Assembly: GCF_001544795.2 (NCBI RefSeq)
Contig: NZ_FCOI02000002.1
Span: 372,001 to 436,000, forward strand
DNA: 64,000 nt
Source: Caballeronia temeraria
GTDB taxonomy: Bacteria > Pseudomonadota > Gammaproteobacteria > Burkholderiales > Burkholderiaceae
Reading direction: 5' to 3'
Shown here: positions 27,103-35,356 of the stretch, piece after piece
How positions within the stretch are numbered: position 1 is the stretch's first letter
How the letters are laid out: each line of letters starts with the position of its first letter
Notes under the pieces: model-generated
What the model was told of the DNA's origin: nothing
Seen by the model: only the letters and a program-made list of their open reading frames with translations
Databases searched by the model: none
Program-made: the position numbers and the translations under genes

Positions 27103-27731
27103 CGGCTGCGGTATCGGCGGGTGCGCTGTCGAGTTATCTGTCGGGTGCGGGGTTGGGCGCGAGCCTGATCGTCGCGATCGGCGCGCAGAATGCGTTCGTG
27201 TTGCGGCAGGGTTTGAAGCGCAGGCACGTGGGCATCGTCGTGTCGATCTGCGCGTTCATCGACGTAATGTTGATCGCGCTCGGCGTCGGCGGCATGGGCG
27301 CGCTCATCGCGCGTGCGCCTTTTCTGCTCGACGTGATTCGCTGGGCTGGCGCGATCTTCGTGTTTCTGTACGGCCTGCGCGCGTTCATCGCGGCGTGGCG
27401 CGGGCCGGGACATCTGAACGCATCGGATGGCGATTCGCAGACGGCGATCGGCGCGGCGTCCACCGTGCTCGCGTTGTCGCTGCTCAATCCGCACGTTTAT
27501 CTCGATACCGTCGTGCTGCTCGGCGGCATCGGCGCGCAACGCGGCTGGCCGGGCAACGCGTGGTTCGCGGCCGGCGCGATGTGTTCGTCGGTCGTCTGGT
27601 TCACCGCGCTCGGCTACGGCGCGCGTCTGCTGGAACCGTGGTTCGAGAAAGACGTGTCGTGGCGCGTGCTCGATGTGATCGTCGGCTGCGTGATGGTGTG
27701 GATCGCGGCTTCCCTGGTCTTCGCGCGATAA
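27099..27731 (+). CDS. LysE/ArgO family amino acid exporter
   Basis: 210 residues with six hydrophobic helices. Family signatures are SLIVAIGAQNAFVLRQGLKR near the N-terminus and LSLLNPHVYLDTVVLLGG in the middle. These proteins export basic amino acids such as arginine or lysine. Starts by ATGA overlap with maiA, so it is translationally coupled though unrelated in pathway. A strong bidirectional terminator follows directly. Confidence 0.93.
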   Translation: MTAAVSAGALSSYLSGAGLGASLIVAIGAQNAFVLRQGLKRRHVGIVVSICAFIDVMLIALGVGGMGALIARAPFLLDVIRWAGAIFVFLYGLRAFIAAWRGPGHLNASDGDSQTAIGAASTVLALSLLNPHVYLDTVVLLGGIGAQRGWPGNAWFAAGAMCSSVVWFTALGYGARLLEPWFEKDVSWRVLDVIVGCVMVWIAASLVFAR

Positions 27732-27761
27732 AAAAAGAGCGCCACGCAGGCGCTCTTTTTT
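27730..27761. terminator. Bidirectional terminator between argO-like gene and ftsY
   Basis: AAAAAAGAGCGCC-ACGCA-GGCGCTCTTTTTT. The stem directly follows the exporter stop and ends 4 bp before the ftsY stop, serving both convergent genes. Confidence 0.93.
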
Positions 27762-27764
27762 CGT

Positions 27765-28988
27765 TCAGCCGAGCAAAGCGTCGGCGAATTCTTCGGCGCT
27801 GAACGGCTGCAAGTCTTCCACTTTCTCGCCCACGCCGATGAAATACACCGGAACGGGCCGCTGACGCGCGATCGCGGCGAGAATGCCGCCCTTCGCGGTG
27901 CCGTCGAGTTTCGTGACGATGAGACCCGTCAGGCCGAGCGCGTCGTCGAACGCCTTGACCTGCGCGAGCGCGTTCTGACCCGTGTTCGCGTCGATGACGA
28001 GCAGCACTTCGTGCGGCGCGTCGGGCATCGCCTTCGCGATCACGCGGCGCACCTTGCGCAGCTCTTCCATCAGATGCAATTGCGTCGGCAGACGGCCGGC
28101 AGTGTCGGCCATCATCACGTCGATTTTCCGTGCGCGCGCCGCGCCGACCGCGTCGTAGATCACGGCGGCGGCGTCGCCGCTTTCCTGTGCGATCACCGTC
28201 ACGTTGTTGCGCTCGCCCCAGACGGTGAGTTGTTCGCGCGCGGCGGCGCGGAACGTATCGCCGGCGGCGAGCAGCACCGACTGGTTGAAGCGCTGCAAAT
28301 GCTTCGCCAGCTTGCCGATGCTCGTCGTCTTGCCGGCGCCGTTCACGCCCGCGATCATGATGACGAGCGGCTGCGCGCGGCCGAGCATCAGCGATTTTTC
28401 GAGCGGACGGAGCAGATCGACCAGCAGTTCGCGCAGCGCCTTCTTCACCTGCGACGCTTCGGTCAGACGCTCCGCGCGCACCTTCTCGCGCAGCGATTCG
28501 AGCAGGAATTCGGTTGCATCGACACCGGCGTCGGACATGAGCAGCGCGGTTTCGAGTTCTTCGTAGAGATCTTCGTCGATCTTCGCGCTGACGAAAATGC
28601 CCGTCAGATTGTTGCTCGTCTTCGAAAGACCGTGACGCAGACGCGAAATCCACGACTTTTTCGCGGCGGGATCGAGCGTGGGCGGCGGCACGACTTCCTC
28701 GCTCGCCTGATCGGTTTCCGGACCGCGCGCCCATTGCGATTGCGTGCGGCCTTGCCAGTATTCCTTCGATTCATCCGTCGGTGGCGTCGGGGCAGGGGAC
28801 TTCGGAGCCGCCGGCGCGACGGGTTCTTCGGGCCGCGCTTCTTCCAGCGGCGCATCGGCGCCGAGCGCCTGCCGTTCTAGCTCGGCGTCGGAGATTGCGT
28901 CGTCCTCGGCAGCCTCGACGGATTCGTCCTGAGGTTCGTCGAGCGGCGCGTCAGCCGGCTTTTTGAATTTCTTGAAGAAGCTGAACAT
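27765..28988 (-). CDS. ftsY: Signal recognition particle receptor FtsY
   Basis: GTPase that receives SRP-ribosome complexes at the membrane. 407 residues. Residues 1-110 are an acidic A domain beginning MFSFFKKFKKPADAPLDEP; the NG domain follows. G motifs are IAGVNGAGKTTSIGKLAKH (G1), GDTFRAAAREQL (G2), DTAGRLPTQLHLMEEL (G3) and TKLDGTAKGG (G4). Divergent from rsmD, a common arrangement. Confidence 0.97.
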   Translation of the reverse strand: MFSFFKKFKKPADAPLDEPQDESVEAAEDDAISDAELERQALGADAPLEEARPEEPVAPAAPKSPAPTPPTDESKEYWQGRTQSQWARGPETDQASEEVVPPPTLDPAAKKSWISRLRHGLSKTSNNLTGIFVSAKIDEDLYEELETALLMSDAGVDATEFLLESLREKVRAERLTEASQVKKALRELLVDLLRPLEKSLMLGRAQPLVIMIAGVNGAGKTTSIGKLAKHLQRFNQSVLLAAGDTFRAAAREQLTVWGERNNVTVIAQESGDAAAVIYDAVGAARARKIDVMMADTAGRLPTQLHLMEELRKVRRVIAKAMPDAPHEVLLVIDANTGQNALAQVKAFDDALGLTGLIVTKLDGTAKGGILAAIARQRPVPVYFIGVGEKVEDLQPFSAEEFADALLG

Positions 28989-29217
28989 GGATGTCTGGCG
29001 ATGATGCGCGTGATCCGGCGGCCCCGTGCGCGTTGTCGAGCCGCTTGCGCGAGGCCCGCGCGATGGGATGGAAGCCGCGTATTTTATCAGGCGCCGCCCG
29101 CAGCGCCTGTGCGGCCCCCGGCACGGCGTGCGCGTGTGGTAACGTTGGCTTTCATTGTTCGCGCCGGCTCATCTTCGAGTAAAACAAGCCCGGCGCGCCC
29201 GACTCCGACAATTCTTT

Positions 29218-29844
29218 ATGCCTCGCACGTCCGCTACTCGCTGTACCTTGCCCAGCCATACGCCATCGCGCGGAGGCAAACCGCACACGATCCGCATCAT
29301 CGGCGGAGACTGGAAACGCACGCCGCTGCCCGTGCTCGATCTCGACGGCCTCAGGCCCACGCCGGATCGCGTGCGCGAGACGCTCTTCAACTGGCTCGGC
29401 CAGGATCTCTCCGGACAACACTGCCTCGATATGTTCGCCGGCAGCGGCGCGCTCGGTTTCGAAGCAGCGTCGCGCGGCGCGGCACGGGTGCTGATGGTCG
29501 AACGAAGCGCGAAGGCGGCGGCACAGATCCGCGCGAATCAGGCGAAGCTCGGCGCGCGCAATATCGAGATCGCGGAAGCGGACGCGCTGCGGCTCGTCGC
29601 CAGCCTCGCCCCCGGTTCATTCGATGTCGTCTTCCTGGACCCGCCCTTCGGCGATCACGCGTTGCTGTTGCGCGCGCTGGCGCTGGCCGCGCCGCTCGTT
29701 GCGCGGGATGGAGCGATTTACGTCGAATGCGGCGATCCGCTGGAGGTATCGGGCATCGATGCGCTCGCTGGCTGGAGCGTCGTGCGCGAAGGCAAGGCGG
29801 GCGCCGTCCGCTATCATTTGCTGCGCCGCGAAAATGAGGAATAA
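29218..29844 (+). CDS. rsmD: 16S rRNA (guanine966-N2)-methyltransferase
   Basis: SAM-dependent methylase of G966 in 16S rRNA. 208 residues. Motifs are IRIIGGDWKRTPLPV near the N-terminus, LRPTPDRVRETLFNWL, motif I LDMFAGSGALGFEAASRGA and the catalytic DVVFLDPPFGDH. The ATG at 29218 is used; a longer frame upstream is not supported. Lies between ftsY and coaD as in many proteobacteria. Confidence 0.95.
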   Translation: MPRTSATRCTLPSHTPSRGGKPHTIRIIGGDWKRTPLPVLDLDGLRPTPDRVRETLFNWLGQDLSGQHCLDMFAGSGALGFEAASRGAARVLMVERSAKAAAQIRANQAKLGARNIEIAEADALRLVASLAPGSFDVVFLDPPFGDHALLLRALALAAPLVARDGAIYVECGDPLEVSGIDALAGWSVVREGKAGAVRYHLLRRENEE

Positions 29845-29943
29845 TGCGCGTTCCCCGATTTTGGCGCTGCCAAGGTCGCGGGGATTGAGGAGAATGGGTC
29901 GTCGCAGCCACGCGGCCCCATGTAAATAGAAGAGGAGAAGCTC

Positions 29944-30450
29944 ATGGTTGTCGCCGTGTATCCGGGTACGTTCGACCCGCTCACCCGCGGGCATGAGGAC
30001 ATCGTCCGGCGCGCGTCGAGCATTTTCGATCAGCTCGTCGTGGGCGTCGCGGACAGCCGCGCCAAGAAGCCATTTTTCTCGCTGCAGGAGCGGCTGGATA
30101 TCGCGCATGAGGTGCTCGGGCACTATCCGAACGTGCAGGTGAGCAGCTTTACCGGGCTTCTGAAGGATTTTGTGCGCAAGAACAACGCGCGTGTGATCGT
30201 GCGCGGACTGCGCGCCGTCTCCGATTTCGAATATGAGTTCCAGATGGCCGGGATGAACCGCTATTTGCTGCCCGACGTCGAAACGATGTTCATGACGCCG
30301 TCCGACCAGTACCAGTTCATCTCCGGCACCATCGTGCGCGAGATCGCGCAGCTCGGCGGCGACGTGAGCAAGTTCGTGTTCCCATCGGTGGAAAAGCGGC
30401 TGATCGACAAAGTCACCGAGCAGACTCAGAAAGATCCGGCGGCGCCTTGA
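29944..30450 (+). CDS. coaD: Phosphopantetheine adenylyltransferase
   Basis: Coenzyme A synthesis: ATP plus 4'-phosphopantetheine to dephospho-CoA. 168 residues, nucleotidyltransferase fold. Motifs are [20 protein letters not shown] with the HxGH-type site (RGHE), [20 protein letters not shown] and [24 protein letters not shown] lies upstream of the ATG. Normally followed by a ferredoxin gene, which here is cut by the prophage. Confidence 0.97.
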   Translation: MVVAVYPGTFDPLTRGHEDIVRRASSIFDQLVVGVADSRAKKPFFSLQERLDIAHEVLGHYPNVQVSSFTGLLKDFVRKNNARVIVRGLRAVSDFEYEFQMAGMNRYLLPDVETMFMTPSDQYQFISGTIVREIAQLGGDVSKFVFPSVEKRLIDKVTEQTQKDPAAP

Positions 30451-30526
30451 TACGCCGGGCCCGCGCACTCATCTTCGAGGTTGCGCGGGTTTATGCCGGA
30501 CACCATCCGGCGCAAGAGAGTGAAGC

Positions 30527-30592
30527 ATGTCCCTGATCATTACCGACGAGTGCATCAACTGCGACGTTAGTGACCCTGCGGATTCACCTTAA
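30527..30592 (+). pseudogene. 5' fragment of a 4Fe-4S ferredoxin gene interrupted by the prophage
   Basis: Reads MSLIITDECINCDV and then leaves the family sequence (SDPADSP, stop). The intact family, a YfhL-like dicluster ferredoxin next to coaD in Burkholderiales, continues with further Cys of the first C-x2-C-x2-C cluster motif. Only two cysteines remain, so the fragment cannot bind a cluster. Base composition changes at the same point. The missing 3' part should lie at the far prophage end, outside the window. Confidence 0.85.
30555..30575. other. Left prophage attachment site (attL), approximate
   Basis: Host-like ferredoxin coding sequence ends within or just after AACTGCGACGT (30557-30567 with a base or two either side). 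The exact core cannot be fixed without attR. No tRNA lies here; the target is the 5' end of a protein gene. The integrase gene starts about 100 bp inside, as usual for the left end. Confidence 0.65.
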
Positions 30593-30636
30593 TAAACAAG
30601 GGTTTAGACCAAGTTTCCAGCCGAAAATTCCTCGAA

Positions 30637-30656
30637 AGTGCAACTAGAGTGCAACT
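30637..30656. repeat. Two AGTGCAACT-like direct repeats beside attL
   Basis: AGTGCAACT at 30637 and the same GTGCAACT octamer again at 30649, spaced by 11 bp (one helix turn), between attL and the integrase gene. They could be arm-type integrase or excisionase sites. Function is inferred only from position. Confidence 0.5.
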
Positions 30657-30665
30657 GAGGATCAT

Positions 30666-31655
30666 ATGGCTAGCTTCGTACAGCGTGGCGACAAGTGGAT
30701 GGCACGCATTGCGGTTAAGGGATACCCTAAGCAGAACAAAACGTTCGACACACACGCTGAGGCAAAGGCATGGGCGGCAGAGGTAGAAGCGGCCATGTAC
30801 AGCAGGACGTTTGTTGATGCTTCTGAGGCTAAGGACGTGCTGTTTGGGGAGCTTGTAGAGCGTTATCGCAGTCTGGAAATACCAAAGCGCAACTACGACA
30901 ATAAGAGCGAATACTTCAGGCTTGGCAAGATCGCCAGAAGCTTCATAGGGCAGTACAGCGTCTACAACCTAACGCCTATGGTCATCGCACAGTATCGCGA
31001 TGAACGCATAAAAGAAGTAGGACCGGCCACTGTTGCGCGTGAGCTAGCTAACATTCAAGGCATCATCAACCACGCTTGTAGAGAGTGGGGATTGAAGGTC
31101 GAAAATCCCTGTTTGAAGGTCAAAAAGCCAAAGCTTCCACCGGGCAGAAACAGGCTACTTACTGACGAGCAGTTGGCTATCTTGCTGCATGAGCTTCGTC
31201 CCGGTAGCCATGCAAAACGTAACCCGCTGTTGTATCCGCTTGTTCAAGTAGCGCTTGAGACTGCTATGCGACGTGGGGAGTTGTTGACGCTAACTTGGGA
31301 TCGAGTGGACTTGGAAAGACGTACAGCGCACCTGCCTATCACTAAGAATGGCAAGTCACGTACTGTCCCACTTAGTAGCAAAGCTGCTGAGATAATGGCT
31401 GCGTTGCCGCGTACTGATAAGCGTGTGTTTCCGCTCAGTAGCTTTGTTGTTGACAGTGCTTGGTGGAGACTGTGCAAGCGTGCAGGTATCGAAGACTTCA
31501 ACTTCCACGACCTGCGTCACATGGCTACTACACGTCTTGCTAAGAAGCTGCCTAACGTTATTGAGCTATCTGCTGTAACGGGGCATAGCAATCCTAAGAT
31601 GCTTGCACGGTACTACCATACGACGCCAGAGGAACTTGCGCTGAAGATTGGCTAA
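30666..31655 (+). CDS. int: Tyrosine-family phage integrase
   Basis: Site-specific recombinase for insertion and excision. 329 residues: N-terminal arm-binding part (WMARIAVKGYPKQNKTFDTH), core-binding part to about residue 150, then the catalytic domain. Catalytic residues seen are Arg in ALETAMRRGELLTLTWDRVD, H-x-x-R in NFHDLRHMATTRL, His in VTGHSNPKML and Tyr in ARYYHTTPEE. Reads away from attL. No excisionase was recognised beside it. Confidence 0.96.
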   Translation: MASFVQRGDKWMARIAVKGYPKQNKTFDTHAEAKAWAAEVEAAMYSRTFVDASEAKDVLFGELVERYRSLEIPKRNYDNKSEYFRLGKIARSFIGQYSVYNLTPMVIAQYRDERIKEVGPATVARELANIQGIINHACREWGLKVENPCLKVKKPKLPPGRNRLLTDEQLAILLHELRPGSHAKRNPLLYPLVQVALETAMRRGELLTLTWDRVDLERRTAHLPITKNGKSRTVPLSSKAAEIMAALPRTDKRVFPLSSFVVDSAWWRLCKRAGIEDFNFHDLRHMATTRLAKKLPNVIELSAVTGHSNPKMLARYYHTTPEELALKIG

Positions 31656-31658
31656 ATA
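31652..31658 (+). promoter_or_regulatory. Phage CTAAATA box before the 31684 gene
   Basis: CTAAATA overlaps the last bases of the integrase gene, 25 bp before the next ATG. TTGCG lies 12 bases upstream of TAAATA, the same arrangement as at 41969. Confidence 0.6.
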
Positions 31659-31683
31659 CCGTGTCATTGACACGGAGAAATTC

Positions 31684-31932
31684 ATGCAAACAACTTACAT
31701 CTGCACAATTCCATACATCATCACTGATCAAGAAGCGCCCACACTCGGGTTGGTCTATACACGTCCCGAGATCGAGGCGCTGCTACACAAACTCAACAAC
31801 TTTGAACTGACCTTGTTCCCAAGAACAGGCACATACCGCAGATTCCAAGTCGTTTTCAAGCTATATGACGAGGTCGATGTTGATGCGTTGAAGTCTCAAT
31901 TTCCACAGTTGGAATACACCGTAGCAGAATGA
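31684..31932 (+). CDS. Hypothetical phage protein, 82 aa
   Basis: Starts MQTTYICTIPYIITDQEAP. GGAG lies before ATG 31684; a longer frame from a TTG at 31648 overlaps the integrase and is less likely. Strand-rich small protein with FQVVFKLYDEVDVDALKS near the end. Not recognised. Ends 3 bp before a terminator. Confidence 0.8.
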   Translation: MQTTYICTIPYIITDQEAPTLGLVYTRPEIEALLHKLNNFELTLFPRTGTYRRFQVVFKLYDEVDVDALKSQFPQLEYTVAE

Positions 31933-31935
31933 AAA

Positions 31936-31958
31936 AAGGGGAGCTAGAAGCTCCCCTT
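31936..31958. terminator. Terminator between integrase-side and fibre-side genes
   Basis: AAGGGGAGCT-AGA-AGCTCCCCTT with an A run before and a TTGTTGTTT stretch after, so it may work in both directions. It separates the plus-strand left-end genes from the minus-strand block. Confidence 0.85.
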
Positions 31959-32023
31959 GTTGTTTGCAAATTGAAGTTAATAATGCGTCTGGACCTGGCA
32001 AGAAAAGACGCAGTATTTATCAG

Positions 32024-32212
32024 TCAGTGCAGCACTTTGATCAGCGCGATCACAATCCCGAACACTGCTGAGGCAAAACCAGCACCCCAGACAAAGGGCA
32101 TCCACTGTCGTTCAGTTGCGATCTTAGCTGTCTCTTGGATCAGCTTCGAGTTGGTTGCACGCAGCACTTCCAACTCTGCCTCGAACTTGAGAATGTCCAT
32201 CTGCTCTCTCAC
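32024..32212 (-). CDS. Small tail-anchored membrane protein, 62 aa
   Basis: Residues 1-38 are an amphipathic, Glu-rich helix (FEAELEVLRATNSKLIQETA) and residues 41-60 a hydrophobic helix (WGAGFASAVFGIVIALIKVL). AAGGAG lies 11 bases before GTG 32212; ATG 32200 is an alternative start. Such coiled-coil plus tail-helix proteins are often lysis accessory or holin-like, but nothing here proves it. Last gene of the minus-strand block. Confidence 0.75.
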   Translation of the reverse strand: MREQMDILKFEAELEVLRATNSKLIQETAKIATERQWMPFVWGAGFASAVFGIVIALIKVLH

Positions 32213-32241
32213 GTTGTGCGCTCCTTGTAGTTATAGCACAG

Positions 32242-32469
32242 TTAGGGCATGACAATGATGCGCACGACACCTTGTTGCGACTGCTTTGCTGCTACCTGCT
32301 CGCGCACCCAGTTGGTAGCTGCTTTCTTCGCTACCGCGTAGCTGACCGGGCCGGTGCTGTACTGCATCTTGTCACCTGCGATGTGCGCTTCGAAGACCCA
32401 GCAGCCAAACCCGCGGGGAGACTTTGCATGACTAAAGAAATAGCGGTCAGTGTAGAAGTCGATCTGCAT
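32242..32469 (-). CDS. Hypothetical phage protein, 75 aa
   Basis: Starts MQIDFYTDRYFFSHAKSPRG and contains GCWVFEAHIAGDKMQYSTG followed by a helix AVAKKAATNWVREQVA. The pattern (phage small protein with SP-R-G-x-G-x-W-x-F) recurs in other phages as far as I recall, without known function. Seven bases separate it from the 76-aa gene before it. Confidence 0.82.
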   Translation of the reverse strand: MQIDFYTDRYFFSHAKSPRGFGCWVFEAHIAGDKMQYSTGPVSYAVAKKAATNWVREQVAAKQSQQGVVRIIVMP

Positions 32470-32476
32470 GATTGCC

Positions 32477-32707
32477 TCAGTATTGTTCGCGTCCGTCCGT
32501 GTACTCGATCGTGCTACTCAGGTCGAGCGCTTGTACCTTTGCAATCTCCGTCTTGCCAAACCAGATGATGAACAGACCGGGTTCTGCGGGACTGCGTTGC
32601 ACTTTGACCTTCTTGCCAGCTTTGTGCGTGCGACCAGCGCTCAGGCCGATGTACTTGCTTTCGACTTCCTTCTTCAACTTTGCAACGCGTGGGATTTCGT
32701 AGCTCAC
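32477..32707 (-). CDS. Hypothetical basic phage protein, 76 aa
   Basis: GTG start at 32707 with AAGGAG seven bases upstream; an earlier GTG at 32731 is less well placed. The product is Lys-rich in its first half (VAKLKKEVESKYIGLSAGRT, KAGKKVKVQRSP) and ends in Glu/Asp/Tyr. No family recognised. Confidence 0.78.
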   Translation of the reverse strand: MSYEIPRVAKLKKEVESKYIGLSAGRTHKAGKKVKVQRSPAEPGLFIIWFGKTEIAKVQALDLSSTIEYTDGREQY

Positions 32708-32807
32708 TTCGTTCTCCTTGTTAATTACCACGCTCAGATGGTAATTTCACCAGGTGCAGAATCAACAAAAGAGTGACAGCCGCAAAAGAAAAAACGGAGC
32801 TTCGCCT

Positions 32808-33257
32808 TTACGAAGGAATGATCGTGAAGTAATCGCCAGTGTTTGCGCGCAGCAAGTTTGCGTAGTTCGCTCCCTGCCAGCTTCGGGAGTTTTGCCAGTA
32901 GAGCACGCTGCTGACACCAGTCGTATTGTTGGTGATCGTGTAATTGCCTTGCCAAATTGGGGCGACAGAAAAGTCCAGTTCGCAATTGCCATTGCTCGCA
33001 TTGACAATCAACTGATCCGCAGTCCCACCCATGCAAGGGGTTCCACTAAAACCTACGCTTGACGTGGACGCAGACATGGTGATGCCTTTGGCAATCTTGC
33101 CCGTCTTGCCGTAGAAGTCGGAGAACGAGATTGGTGTACCTGAACCTACCTTATTCGCAAGTGCGCGAAGGATGCCGTCATCGAGGTTGTTCCTGTTAGA
33201 CCCAACTTCGTTGTTCAGGTCGCTCATCGAAATAGCGCCGCTAGATTGGAGAGTCAT
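32808..33257 (-). CDS. Virion-associated protein, 149 aa, downstream of the S74 fibre
   Basis: Begins MTLQSSGAISMSDLNNEVG and continues ISFSDFYGKTGK, a pattern seen at the start of many phage tail-tip or baseplate-associated proteins. The C-terminal half is Ser/Thr/Asn-rich and strand-like. It overlaps the fibre stop by ATGA and is therefore coupled to it, so a role as fibre partner or cap is plausible. Confidence 0.85.
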   Translation of the reverse strand: MTLQSSGAISMSDLNNEVGSNRNNLDDGILRALANKVGSGTPISFSDFYGKTGKIAKGITMSASTSSVGFSGTPCMGGTADQLIVNASNGNCELDFSVAPIWQGNYTITNNTTGVSSVLYWQNSRSWQGANYANLLRANTGDYFTIIPS

Positions 33258-34606
33258 TGCGCACCTCCCAGTTGAGCGATGCGCTCACGCAGATGCTCAA
33301 TTTCTCGGCAAAGCTCCACGCATAGCGCAAGCGCCGCACCACCATAATCTACAGTGAGTGTGCCGTTCACATCCTTCACAGCTTCAGGGATGATTGCTTG
33401 GAACGACTGCGCACCGACGCCAACAAAGCGCCCCTCAATGTCTGTTCGGTCGAACGTTCCACTCTTTTCAAGCGCAGCGACTTTGCTGATTGTGTCGGAT
33501 GGAAGCGGCTCCCAGTTGTACTTCAGGCGTTCGTCTGAGTAGCCAGTAATGTTGGCGCGTGCAATTACAGCGCCTGCATCAGTGATCTGGAGATTCCATG
33601 CGTTGCCAGCATTGTTGATAAAGCCGACAAGTCCGGTTGAATCCGCACGTAGATAGGCAGTGTATGCCGGGCCGCTCAGTGCGAGGTTGCTGTAGTTCTG
33701 AATGGTCAGATTAGTACCGAACAGGGCCGCACCATTGAACTGATGTGTATTTGCGGTGTAGTTCAGGGTTCCTTTACCCAGCGTTCCAGCAGTACCACCC
33801 GATGCAATTATTCGACAGTCGTAGTCGTTGCCAGAACCGCCCACTGAGTGGAAGTCGATGAAAGAAGTGGTTGTCGTAGTGCCACCCAACTCAAGACCAG
33901 CCGTTGATGCAGTGCCGCCGAGCGTGTTTGATGCGCCATTTGAAACGATGCCTTGGCTAAACGTCTTTGCACCAGACACAGTTTGCGTGGTGTCGAGCGT
34001 CATTGGGTTAGCCAAGTTGCCGCTATCCCAAGGCGTCTGTGCATTGAACGTTGGACGTACAGAGAACGTCTGCTGGCTCGCCCAAGTATTAGCAGCGTTC
34101 AACAAAGGCACGTTTGCGCCGCTTGTCCCTGTGTTCTGCGTTGCTGCTGTGCCAAGACCGAGAGCAGAGCGTGCGCCGCTTACTGTTGTCGTGCCTGTAC
34201 CGCCACTTGTGACCGGCAATGGAAGCGTGATGCTTGCTGCTGAGTTTGCCGCTGCTGTCGCGCTCGCTGACGCTTGTGATGCTGCTGTATTCGCGGTTCC
34301 CGCACTTGTAGCCGCTTGTATGGCGCTGTCGCTTGCTGCTGATGCGCTTGCGGAAGAATTGCTAGCTTGCGTGGTTGCGAGCGTCGCGCTGCCTGCGGCA
34401 TCCGATGCGCTTTGTGTGGCAGCGGCTGATGCTTGAATCGCGTTCTGGGATGCTTGAACAGCGTTGGCTACTGATGTTTCAGCGGCTGCAATTGTGTTTA
34501 GCGTGTCTTGCAGAGTGCCAGACATTGCGATTGGAAGGAATGCGCCAAAGCTTGCTGCGATCTGTCCTTGATCGCCATCCAGTGTAAAGATTAGTTCTGT
34601 GCTCAT
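33254..34606 (-). CDS. Tail fibre with C-terminal S74 autoprocessing chaperone
   Basis: 450 residues. Residues 1-30 (ELIFTLDGDQGQIAASFGAF) match the start of the larger fibre at 39882 and probably join the virion. Residues 35-130 are Ala/Ser-rich and repetitive, a trimeric helical shaft. A strand-rich body follows. The end is an S74 intramolecular chaperone: NITGYSDERLKYNWEPL, with Ser and Lys for self-cleavage, then FVGVGAQSFQAIIPEAV and a final coiled coil. Its small adaptor partner overlaps upstream. Confidence 0.93.
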   Translation of the reverse strand: MSTELIFTLDGDQGQIAASFGAFLPIAMSGTLQDTLNTIAAAETSVANAVQASQNAIQASAAATQSASDAAGSATLATTQASNSSASASAASDSAIQAATSAGTANTAASQASASATAAANSAASITLPLPVTSGGTGTTTVSGARSALGLGTAATQNTGTSGANVPLLNAANTWASQQTFSVRPTFNAQTPWDSGNLANPMTLDTTQTVSGAKTFSQGIVSNGASNTLGGTASTAGLELGGTTTTTSFIDFHSVGGSGNDYDCRIIASGGTAGTLGKGTLNYTANTHQFNGAALFGTNLTIQNYSNLALSGPAYTAYLRADSTGLVGFINNAGNAWNLQITDAGAVIARANITGYSDERLKYNWEPLPSDTISKVAALEKSGTFDRTDIEGRFVGVGAQSFQAIIPEAVKDVNGTLTVDYGGAALALCVELCREIEHLRERIAQLGGAQ

Positions 34607-34974
34607 GAGGAGATCGTTGGTCCCTTTGGAATTGGTTTAATGCGGAACTCGATTGGCTTTGCATACTCAACGTCTCCAGTTGGTGTTACGCACTTGAAAA
34701 CTAACTGCGCTTTACCCACAGGCCATAGAGCAGTCTGCGATGGTGTTGCTGTTAGCTGGAACCTGCCGTTTGTGTCGGGCAGTACAGCGTTGGTGTTGTT
34801 AGTGACCGTGATGCTGTCAATGTACTCGCCGTCTTCGGTGAAGACGTTTGCACTGACTTGCCAGAGGGAGTAGTCAGCTTGATCGCCGCTTACTCCGCTC
34901 GTGCCACTAGCAACTGATCCGCTTGTTCTTAGCGTGCCTGCATAGTTGAATGAGGCACCTGTATAGATGTTCAT
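34603..34974 (-). CDS. Fibre adaptor/attachment protein, 123 aa (copy B)
   Basis: Immunoglobulin- or BppU-like small protein. Shares with the 125-residue protein at 39885-40262 the start (FNYAGTL), the middle SVTNN/VTNLS-like strands and the C-terminal DTNG-x-x-Q-x-T-A...WPVGKAQ. Both copies sit directly before a fibre gene in the same direction, and this one overlaps the fibre start by ATGA. It most likely links fibre to tail; that is inference from position and the paired pattern. Confidence 0.88.
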   Translation of the reverse strand: MNIYTGASFNYAGTLRTSGSVASGTSGVSGDQADYSLWQVSANVFTEDGEYIDSITVTNNTNAVLPDTNGRFQLTATPSQTALWPVGKAQLVFKCVTPTGDVEYAKPIEFRIKPIPKGPTISS

Positions 34975-34998
34975 GGAACGTTACCTTGTTATTCTTTT

Positions 34999-35005
34999 TA
35001 TTTAA
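34999..35005 (-). promoter_or_regulatory. Phage TTAAATA box before adaptor copy B
   Basis: TTAAATA on the minus strand, 24 bp upstream of the ATG at 34974, with AACAAGG between as the ribosome site. Confidence 0.5.
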
Positions 35006-35018
35006 CGTTGCTGCTAGC

Positions 35019-35351
35019 TTATGGACGTGTGGGCCACTGCGGAGGATTATTTGCGGACAAGTCCATGTTCTCCAGTTCAGCGAGATAGCTCTGCCAAACA
35101 CTTAGTGACGGATCATTCTTTGCTGTCAGACGTTTGATCACGACGTTAGCTGACGCCGCTAAACCATTGTAGGTATTTGTAATTAAGTCTTGCGTCATCG
35201 TGAACGTTGTGCCGTCATACAGCCATCCGAAGGTGACTGTTGAGTCGGCTGGCAATGCGATGACGTTTGGATCGCTGTTGTCGTAGTCGTCGGGCATCAC
35301 GACCATGTTGGCCACGACACCGTTGTCTACAAATGCTGCTGTAATGCTCAT
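35019..35351 (-). CDS. Hypothetical protein, 110 aa, likely fibre assembly or tail tip
   Basis: Starts MSITAAFVDNGVVANMVVMP and ends AELENMDLSANNPPQWPTRP. The N-terminal strand pair with a later helix (ASANVVIKRLTAKNDPSL) and the Trp-Pro-x-Arg-Pro end resemble small tail fibre assembly or DUF4376-type proteins. It starts 5 bp after the glycine-rich adhesin gene, as assembly proteins usually do. Confidence 0.85.
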   Translation of the reverse strand: MSITAAFVDNGVVANMVVMPDDYDNSDPNVIALPADSTVTFGWLYDGTTFTMTQDLITNTYNGLAASANVVIKRLTAKNDPSLSVWQSYLAELENMDLSANNPPQWPTRP

Positions 35352-35356
35352 TCTTA

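Noticed and set aside
32012-32018. A minus-strand TAAATA box at about 32012
   Set aside because: It points to a terminator and no gene follows on that strand, so it was not counted as a promoter.
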